The notes under the pieces are model-generated. The model ran no database searches. It saw nothing but the letters and a program-made list of their open reading frames with translations, and was not told the DNA's origin. Of a DNA stretch of 64,000 nt, positions 56,901 to 64,000 are shown piece after piece. The first letter of the stretch is position 1; the number at the start of each line of letters is the position of its first letter. Origin of the DNA: Edaphochlamys debaryana (taxonomy: Eukaryota > Chlorophyta > Chlorophyceae > Chlamydomonadales); contig JAEHOE010000009.1 in assembly GCA_016858145.1 (NCBI GenBank), positions 1,054,001-1,118,000 on the forward strand. The letters are read 5' to 3'. The translations under genes and the position numbers were made by a program.

Positions 56901-58341
56901 AGGGGGCCAGGATCACCAACGGCGGGTCACAGGCAACGGGCCAAGAAAGAAAGGGCCCCATCTCATCACCTATGATACTGATAAGTACCCTGCCCTTTTT
57001 GCAGGGACGGATCATGCATCGGGTAGCCAAACACCGTCTAGCAACGTCCACTCGGCCCCATCAGTACCCACATCGGGCCCCTGCCCCCCCCCCCCCCTCC
57101 CCCACCTGCCGCGGCAGCCGGTGGCCCCAGAAGTCCGCCGTCAGACTGGACGGCACCCGCAGCAGCCCCGTCGCCGCCTCGTCGTCAAGCAGCCCGCCGC
57201 CGCCGCCGCCGCCAGCTGCACCCCCCGACGGCGCCGCGCCAACCGTAACGGTGCGCTGGCTGTCGAACCCTGCCGCCGCGGCGCCGTCGGCGGTTGATGT
57301 GGGTCGGCGCTGGGTCGCGCCGGCGGAGGCGGCTAGCGCCGCCGCCGGCGGAGGCTTCCTGCCGCTGCCGCCAGTGCCGCTGCCGACGCCGCCACCGAGG
57401 CCCTCCTCCAGGATGCGGAGCTCGTCCTCGGCCAGATCCAGATCCAGATCCAAGCCCATGGGTCCTAGCTCTGGATCCGCCCGGGCGTGGAGCGTGATGT
57501 CCGCATCCGCCGCCGTACGGCGATCCGGGGCCAGGTCAACGCCGTCGGCGTCGCGGCCCCGGCGGCGGCGCTGGCGGCGGCCATCAAGCGTGACGTCACT
57601 GGCGGCGCCGCCACTGACGGCGGCGGCGGCGATGGCATGAGTAATCCGGGCCTGCAGTAGCTGCTCACAGTCGTCCAACAGGAACTTGACCTGAGCGGTG
57701 GGTAGGGGTCAAGGGACAAGTACAGGCTCTTGGTTGACTGGGAAAATTGATCTGGGTTGGGGAGGGAGAAGTTGCCGTCCTCCTTTGCCCCTTAACCTCC
57801 TCCTCCTCCTCCATCCTAGCCCCGCCTCCTCAATCCCCTACCCCTACCCCTACCCCCCCCACCTGTCGCATGTGGATGCGGGCTGTGCCCAGCAGCAGCT
57901 GCCCGCTCAGGCGCAGGGCCAGGGGCTGGGGGCCGCCCCGCTGGTCAAGAACCCTGGGGGGGCGAGTGTGTAGATTGCAGGGTGGGGGTGAGGGACGGGC
58001 GGTCAGCGGTGTTAGGGCCGAACGACACGACACGAGGAGCGCAAGAGTTGGGCAGCGCCTGCGTGTCCCCCTTTCCCCCCTCCTGTCCACTCTTCCACGC
58101 TCCTCCTACCTCCCCCCCCTCTTCCCCAACCCCCTCCTTCGTCCCCCCCTTCCACCTTCCCTCCCCCACCCCACCTGTAGATCTCATCCACGCTCCGCCG
58201 TACGTCCGCCGCCGCGAACGAGGCCCGGCCCAGGCCCGCCCGGGCCCCGGGGCCCCGCTCCCCCGCCAGGAAGGACGCGTGCCAAGCCAGCCACAGGGGG
58301 GAGGAGGGGTTGCCGAAGATCTGCTGAGCGTAGAAGGCCAT
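53965..58341 (-). CDS. RAD21: Kleisin, cohesin subunit RAD21/SCC1 or REC8
   Basis: Six exons join in frame to 1043 residues: 58175-58341, 57863-57953, 57106-57690, 56593-56878, 55724-56305, 53965-55385. The N-terminus is a Rad21/Rec8 N-terminal domain (binds the SMC3 neck): MAFYAQQIFGNPSSPLWLAWHA, SVDEIYR, LALRLSGQLLLGTARIH and VKFLLDDCEQLL, lining up with MFYA...WLAAHW...ALRTSGHLLLGVVRIY of known kleisins. A conserved central block RKRPRVQLDES...DTTLRSKAMRDLL follows the family pattern. The C-terminal region GRLDACRVFAELLVLHSRGYV (about 990-1012) matches the winged helix that contacts the SMC1 head, with about 30 residues after it. In between lie long Ala, Gly and Glu-rich disordered stretches. 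Separase sites were not assigned. Mitotic RAD21 and meiotic REC8 cannot be separated by eye, so the symbol is a family label. Confidence 0.88.
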
Positions 58342-59093
58342 GGCGCCACGACAGAGCTGCTAGGAGCGAGCTCGACTGCAGCTGATGCTGCTTCGGATGG
58401 CGCCGAGCCCGGACTGTTAAGAGCGCTAGTGGGCGCGTGTGAGGGCCGAGCCGGTGAGCCGCAGCTGGCGCTAGCGAGCTGAAGCACGTGTTGCCAATGT
58501 GGGGTTGGCTAGCTGCCGCCCATGCGCCGCTTGAGAGGGCACACGCGGAGTGCGGGCGCCGGGGGCACAGCAGGCCGTTGAGCCCAAGAGCCGCAGCCGC
58601 GAGCTGCCGCTTCAACCTCAGCTGCACGATAAGCCTGTGCGCGGGCGACACCGCTAAGGGCGAGGGACCGGCGCTGCGCGGCGCTGTGACGCGGGCGCCG
58701 CGGCTGGCTGGGTGGCCGGTGCGGCGCTGTGCCTGTGGTGCTTTGCTGCGCTTGTGGAGCGCTGAGCGGTAACGCGGGCGGCGCTAAGCGGGGGCTATGG
58801 GGATATGAGCTAGGAGGAACGCGTTGCAGGTGCCGGCATGGGCCCGTGGGTCTGGGGGGATCCTGCTCTCCAGCTCTCCCCCTAGTCCCTTCCTCCTTTC
58901 CTCGGTGTTTCCAGCCGGTTTGCCTGCCTATGAGCCTGCCTTGAACGCCCTGCTGCGCCTGCCTTCCGTTCACCTGCCCTCCCTGCCCCTGCCTGCCCCT
59001 GCCTGCTGCCGCCCTGCCCCGTCACCACGTTTCCCCACCTGCCTGTGCGCACGCCCCGCCCCACCCGCCCCTTCACCGCAGGCCCTCCCAGCC
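58342..59093. other. Upstream region of the kleisin gene, 3' flank of kinase gene
   Basis: A 750-bp region with no supported gene. It presumably includes the kleisin promoter and 5' UTR. No TATA box was recognised. CTGCCTGCC repeats lie near 58920-59010. Confidence 0.5.
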
Positions 59094-62000
59094 CTAGCCG
59101 GTCCCGCGCCTGCCGAACGTGAACCCCTCCGACCCAAACACCTCTTCTGACGCGATCCGATCCGCCGCGCCGTACAGCTCCCGCGCGATCCGGATCATAT
59201 GATCCTGCGCCGCCACCTTGATCCCTGGCGGCGCCTGCTCTAGCCGCTTGGACGAGTCAAGCTGTGTCGTACGTCGTACTAGCTTCAGCAACCCCACCAC
59301 CTCCCTCCTTGCCACTTTCCTCCCCCTACCCGTCTTGCCCCCTACCCCGTGCCTCCTCCCCTCCTCCGCACCCCCCTCACTGCTCGGCGGATCCCGCTTA
59401 TCGGGGTACCAGGTCGCCAGGATCTCATCCGCCAGGGCCTCGTAATCCGGATCCGCATCGCCCTGGATCTCCTCCAGGTGCGGCCCGGGCTCGCCGCCCA
59501 GCCGGAAGAGTACGGCAGTGAGTGTCGTACCGAGCGTATACACATCAAATGCAACGCGGTGTTTCTCGCACTTGGGCAGCTGGGAGTCCTGGCCGGGGCC
59601 CGAGGGCAGGGGCCGGTGCGCCACGCAGTCCGCCTCCGGGGGCCGGAAGCCGGGGGTGCCCGCCTGGGCCGGGTGGGTGGGCCAGGGGGATGGGTCAGGG
59701 GGATGAGTCAGGGGGATGGGTCAGGAATGCGTCAAGGTCGGTTGCAAGGGTGATCGATGGAAGTGGTGCGGAAGTTCACAAGCAGGGCAGGGGACAAAGG
59801 GGGCATGCGGCAAAGGCGGCCGGGTCTTTCAAATGCGAAGGCACGGTTACGGCACATCCCCGACGCCCCACTTACCACTCCTTGGCCCTTGCCGATCTCG
59901 ATCACCAGATCGTAATCCGAGATCTGCCCGATCAGGCGGCCGGTGGGCGTGCCGTCGTCCGTGGTCACCTGGGGGTTGGGAGGATCACGGTGTAGGGGGT
60001 GAGGGATGGGACTGGCGTGGAGGAGGGGTGTGTCCCAAGCGAGCTCAGGCAGTAGAGGTTGTCGGGCCGACAGAGTCTTTGGCAGCTATGAGGCACAATT
60101 AGCGGTCACCTTTCAGCTATCTAGCTAGCTAGCCAGTTCAGGGCCACAGCCCACCCACCAGCACGTTGTTGGGCTTTAGGTCCCGCTGCAGCAGCCCCTG
60201 GGCGTGGATGACGGCTGTGCCGTTGGCTGCGTCCCCGAGCACCCGCAGGGCCTGGGCCAGGCTCAGCCTGCGGGGGTGGGGGGGAATGGTGACGAATGGG
60301 AGGGGGTGGAGGGGGTGGAGGGGATGGCGGCGCGGGAGGAGGGAGGGATTTGAGGCGCGGGAGGGGTGTGGAGAGGTACGGAAGGGGGTGGAAGGCGGCG
60401 GACTGTTTGATTGGGGGTTCGAACGACACGAGGGCGGCACGAACAGGGAGGGGGGTCTCATGCTCGCCCCCTGGCCCTGGGGCAATCCACCTGTCGTACA
60501 CCCCATCCCTCCTGCCGTACCTGCCGTACAACTTGTCCAGGGGCCCGAACACGGCCCGCTCCCACACCAGCCCCGCTATCGCCTCGTCCGCCCCGTGCAG
60601 TGTGCCCAGCAGCTGCGGGGCGTGGGGGGAGGCCAGGGAGAGGGCCACACCGATGGCGGAGCGGGAGGCGGTCTGGGGGGGGAGGGGGGGAGGGGGGAAA
60701 GGGGGGTGGTAATGGGGGAGGGAACGGGGTGGGGAGCAGGGCAGCGCGAGGGCTTTAGCGATGGCGGAGCGGGAGGCGGTCTGTAGGGGATAGGGGGGAG
60801 GAAGGCGGAGGGAGAGGGAGATGGGGAGAGGGGGGTGGGAGAGGGGGTCGAGTTGGGTGGGCGCAGCGCGGGGAGCAGGCGGCGGGGGGAAGCGGCAGGG
60901 TCACGAGAGGCCAGGGGTGCACGTGAAGGGCAGGGCGTGAAGGGGGTGCTCTCGTAAGACGGGAAGACGCAGGCGAAGCGCAGGGTGTGTGCCCCGCGCC
61001 GCTACGGCGGATCCCCTCACACCCGCGCATCCGCCCCCCAACGTCCGCCCCACGATCTCCCCCTTCCCTCCCCCCTCCCCCACCCACCTGGCGGCTGACG
61101 CGTGCCCCGCCTGGGTGGTAGCGCTTCACGGCCGCCAGCCCGAACTCGGGGCTGCGGGCGGCGGTCATGGAGGCGAAGGCGCCCCGGCCCAGGTAGATGA
61201 CCGGGTCGGCGGTGCGGGCCTGGGGGGTGGATGGGTGGGTGGGTGGGTGGGGTAAGCGGAGTGCGAGATACCGGTAGGTGGAGTAGAGGCGAGGCAGGTA
61301 GAGGCACACCATCGACTCCATCGCCGTCATCCCACTCAGCCCAGACACCCTGTCTGGTGCGGGACTGGGTGGAGGCAGGGGAGGCAAAGACACAACGTCC
61401 CTCACGGAAACCTTTGTCCGCGACCCCATCCCTCACCCTGCCCCACCCTTGCCCCCTCACCTGCGCGTACCCCCCCTCCGCCAGCCACGCCGCCCGCTCC
61501 ATGGACCGCGCCTCCTCCAGCGTGAAGCGCCGCACCGGCCACCGCACCCGCGCAGGCCTGACCGCCCCCACCCCCGCCCCCGGCCCCGTCCCCGCCCCCC
61601 CCTCCACGGCCGCTACCGCCGTCCCCGCCGCCGCTGATGCAGCCGGCGGCGGCTGCACCTGCTCCCGCTGCAGCGCCGGCAGCAGCCGCCCCAGCTCCAC
61701 CACACCCGCACCCGCCCCTCCCCCTTCCCCATCCCCATCCCCTTCCCCTCCCCCAACCCCATCCCCTCCCCCAACCGCCGCCCCAACCGCTTCCCCAACC
61801 GCTCCACCCCAGGCCCGGAACCTCAGCAGCTCGCTCCGCTGCCGCGCCTCCGCGTCCGCAGCGGGCAGCGCCAGGGCCAGGGCGTCCAGGCCCAACCGCT
61901 CCGCGTGTGCCACCAGGGTGAGGAGCAGGGCGGCGTCGAGGTTGGAGTCGCGGGCGGCGAAGGGCGCGGCCAGGAAGGGGACGAGCAGGGCGGACCGGCC

Positions 62001-64000
62001 GCTGCGGGGGCCCAGCCTGGGCGCGGTTTGGAGGGGAGGGGGGGTGGGAGTGAGGGGGGAGGCGGAGGGGGGTGCAGGCGGATTGGGGGCCTCGAACGCC
62101 TTGCCCGGAAAGGGTGAGGCAGGCGTAGTGCAGTAGTGCCGTACCTGTACGACGCCAGGCCCAGCAGCTCGTCCGTACTATTGTCGTACACCAGTAAGGC
62201 TGCATCGTCCACCTGGCGAGGAGCACACGGAAGCAAGTTGAGAATCGCCGTCCCTCCAAACAGCGTACACACCTGCAGCTGACGTGCTGGGGGCAACGGC
62301 GCGCTCTGCTTCAGACATACTAGCACTTTGTCGCAAGTCCTCCAGCTCCTGCCTGCCCACACGTCGCAGGACACCTCCTACCCCAACTTCCTTTCAACCA
62401 GGTGTGCTCCACCAAACCCCGGATCCCCCACACTCACGCTCAGTCGGGCGCAGTAGTCCTCCACCGCAGGCTGCCCCTCCCCCTCCCCCTCCCCCCGGGC
62501 CAGGGCCAGGAACTCCAGCGTCTCCCCGCACATGGCCCGGGCCTGGGCCGCGGCGGCGGGGGCCAGGGCCCCGGGCCCCCCGGCCTCGAAGCGGTGGCGG
62601 TGGGACGCGGGCAGCTCGGAGGGGCCCAGGGGGGAGCGCAGGGCGGCAGCCAGGGCGGCGGCGGCGGCGGGCGGCAGCGGCGGCTCGGAGGGGGCGGTGG
62701 AGGCGGCGGAGGCAGGCCCGGGCTTGGGCTGGGCCGCTGGGGGAAGAAGGCACGAGAGTGTTGGGAGGGGGGGGCATGGGAGGGGGATTTTCCAGGTGCA
62801 AGCGCCCAGCGTCCCGGCAGCCCCAGCCCTTGTGTGGATGCTGAAGGGAGGGAGCTGGGCACGCAACCACAAGCGATAACCACCCGAGTCGACCCCTTTC
62901 CGCGCATATACCGGTATCCCATCCCACTTTCCCGGCCGCCCCCCCCCAAATCCTGATCCCGCCCCCCCCCCAATCACCCCTTCCCTTCATGGGCGGGATG
63001 GGTCGGGCTTCGAGCAGCTGTTCACACCCCTTCACCGCACCTGAGGCTCCCCGGCTCATACGAGCAGCCCTTCACCCATCCCCTGAGCATCTAAACACAC
63101 ATCCCATTCCCCCCCCCCCTCACCCGGCAGCCGCGTGTAGAAGCAGTGCCCCGGGGCCAGGGAGGTGGTGGGGTCCCGCTGCCGCCGCAGGCTGCCGCGC
63201 TGCTTGGCGGGCACGTAGTCGAAGCCCAGGCAGGCCCGCTCGGGCCCACCGCCCTGGGCCCATTCGGTCCCGTGCTCCAGGTCCAGGCAGGCCCGCGCCA
63301 GGTCCAGCACGGTCCCCGGGATGCCCGTGTCGTCCTCGTGCGGCTCCCACAGGGCCCTGCGCGGGGGAGGGGGGGCGTCGGGAGCGAGCGGAGGGGCCAC
63401 CACCATCACCACGCAACTACTTGTCCACCGACGTTTGGGGTTTAACAACAGGAAGTAACAACGAAACTCCTCGAGTCAGGAGTGCCTGTTTACGTCACAC
63501 CACCCGGAACTCTTCATCATCGCCGGCCCCCTGGCCCCAGCAGGGTTCTGTGGTCGCGGTGTCCCAGTCCGACCACAGTCCTCCCTAAGCCCCGCCCCCG
63601 AGGCCCTTCACTGGCAGCACACTCCTCACCAGCCAGCCCCTCGCGCCCCCCCCAGCGGCCTTCCCCCTCACCACAGGTACTCCTCTCCCCCCCATAGCCT
63701 CGCACCCTCCCCCCCCCCCCAAGCCCCGCAACCCCCCCCCAGGCGGCCCTCCCCCAACATTGAAGGTAACGCCTCGTGGTCGAACAGACATAACGGTACT
63801 CAAGCTGACAGCGCTCATGCTACCAGGGGTAAGAGAGCCTCCCTTCCCCCCTCCCTCCCCCCTCCCCCCTTGCCCTCCCCCCCCACCACAGGTACTCCTC
63901 GTAGTCGTAGAAGTCGTCCCCCTCCTCCCCCGCCAGCGCCGCCACGTCGGGGAGCACGGAGAAGCCGGGCAGGGGGGGACAGCCCTCTGGGGGCGGAGGG
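59094..64000 (-). CDS. Protein-kinase-domain protein with unusual N-terminal region (5' end outside window)
   Basis: Ten exons are visible: 63887-64000 (cut by the window edge), 63124-63356, 62438-62736, 62145-62212, 61461-62016, 61088-61219, 60521-60672, 60159-60267, 59876-59968, 59094-59663; about 775 residues, phases consistent. The kinase domain shows a glycine loop YLGRGAFAS, the VAIK-type Lys in LAAVKRYH, catalytic loop HAQGLLQRDLKPNNVL, DYD in place of DFG (QISDYDLVIEIG), P+1 loop GTPGFRPPE and subdomain IX AFDVYTLGTT. The alpha-C Glu is not evident in ASRSAIGVALSLASPHAP, so catalysis may be atypical. Upstream, LLVYDNSTDELLGLASYR and AALLLTLVAHAERLGLDAL resemble the core of an acetyltransferase (GNAT) fold, which is only a suggestion. 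A Pro/Ala/Gly-rich linker precedes the kinase. No signal peptide or membrane segment is visible. Confidence 0.82.
60651..60782 (-). repeat. Duplicated exon start plus 3' splice site, 108 bp apart
   Basis: CGATGGCGGAGCGGGAGGCG followed by GTCT occurs at 60651-60674, which is the 5' edge and acceptor of the ASRSAIG exon, and again at 60759-60782 inside the upstream intron. Confidence 0.9.
63671..63901 (-). repeat. Duplicated exon end plus 5' splice site, about 215 bp apart
   Basis: ACCACAGGTACTCCTC occurs at about 63670 and again at 63886. The latter is the 3' edge and donor of the first visible kinase-gene exon (EEYLW). The former is intronic. Confidence 0.75.

Noticed and set aside
55720..57051. 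Long minus-strand open frame (443 codons) overlapping the kleisin
   Set aside because: It runs through two introns in a different frame from the kleisin exons and is a GC-rich Arg/Gly shadow. The spliced kleisin frame is supported by family conservation.

Overview
The window is nuclear DNA of a GC-rich, intron-dense eukaryote, most likely a volvocine (Chlamydomonas-like) green alga. The evidence is many short exons with GT-AG (and some GC-AG) introns, poly-C tracts before the acceptors, TGTAA-type polyadenylation signals, Ala/Arg-rich organelle-type N-termini, long low-complexity Ala/Gly/Pro tracts inside conserved proteins, and an APE-type LINE. No bacterial, phage or CRISPR features are present. 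The species cannot be named from sequence alone. Exon models were built by hand. Wherever all junctions were traced, the exon lengths sum to whole codons.

Layout. 0.1-1.25 kb (-): 3' part of an unrecognised membrane-anchored protein gene. 4.0-7.9 kb (+): ten-exon multi-pass membrane protein. 8.35-11.15 kb (+): endonuclease/exonuclease/phosphatase (EEP) superfamily enzyme with all expected catalytic motifs. 12.8-32.7 kb: three paralogous genes for secreted, cysteine-rich, heavily sequon-bearing proteins, two in tandem on the minus strand and one divergent on the plus strand, with conserved intron positions. 33.5-41.9 kb (+): a degraded helical-repeat gene carrying a nonsense codon and a complete but frameshifted LINE in one intron. 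43.2-50.5 kb (-): 21-exon ABCF ATPase of the ARB1/ABCF2 type (ribosome biogenesis). 51.2-53.1 kb (-): the intact inverted paralogue of the helical-repeat gene, with a predicted organelle-targeting N-terminus. 53.5 kb: a MITE-like element. 54.0-58.3 kb (-): a kleisin (RAD21/REC8) cohesin subunit. 59.1-64.0 kb (-): a protein-kinase-domain gene cut by the window edge, with an unusual N-terminal region.

The genes do not form an operon or an evident pathway. ABCF and the kleisin are housekeeping genes. The secreted trio and the helical-repeat pair are local lineage-specific duplications. The most striking unlisted pattern is that short segments carrying an exon edge plus its splice site are repeatedly duplicated into the adjacent intron or 3' flank (six loci, four different genes plus two members of the secreted family). 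GC-AG introns are also unusually common, and one is conserved between the helical-repeat paralogues.
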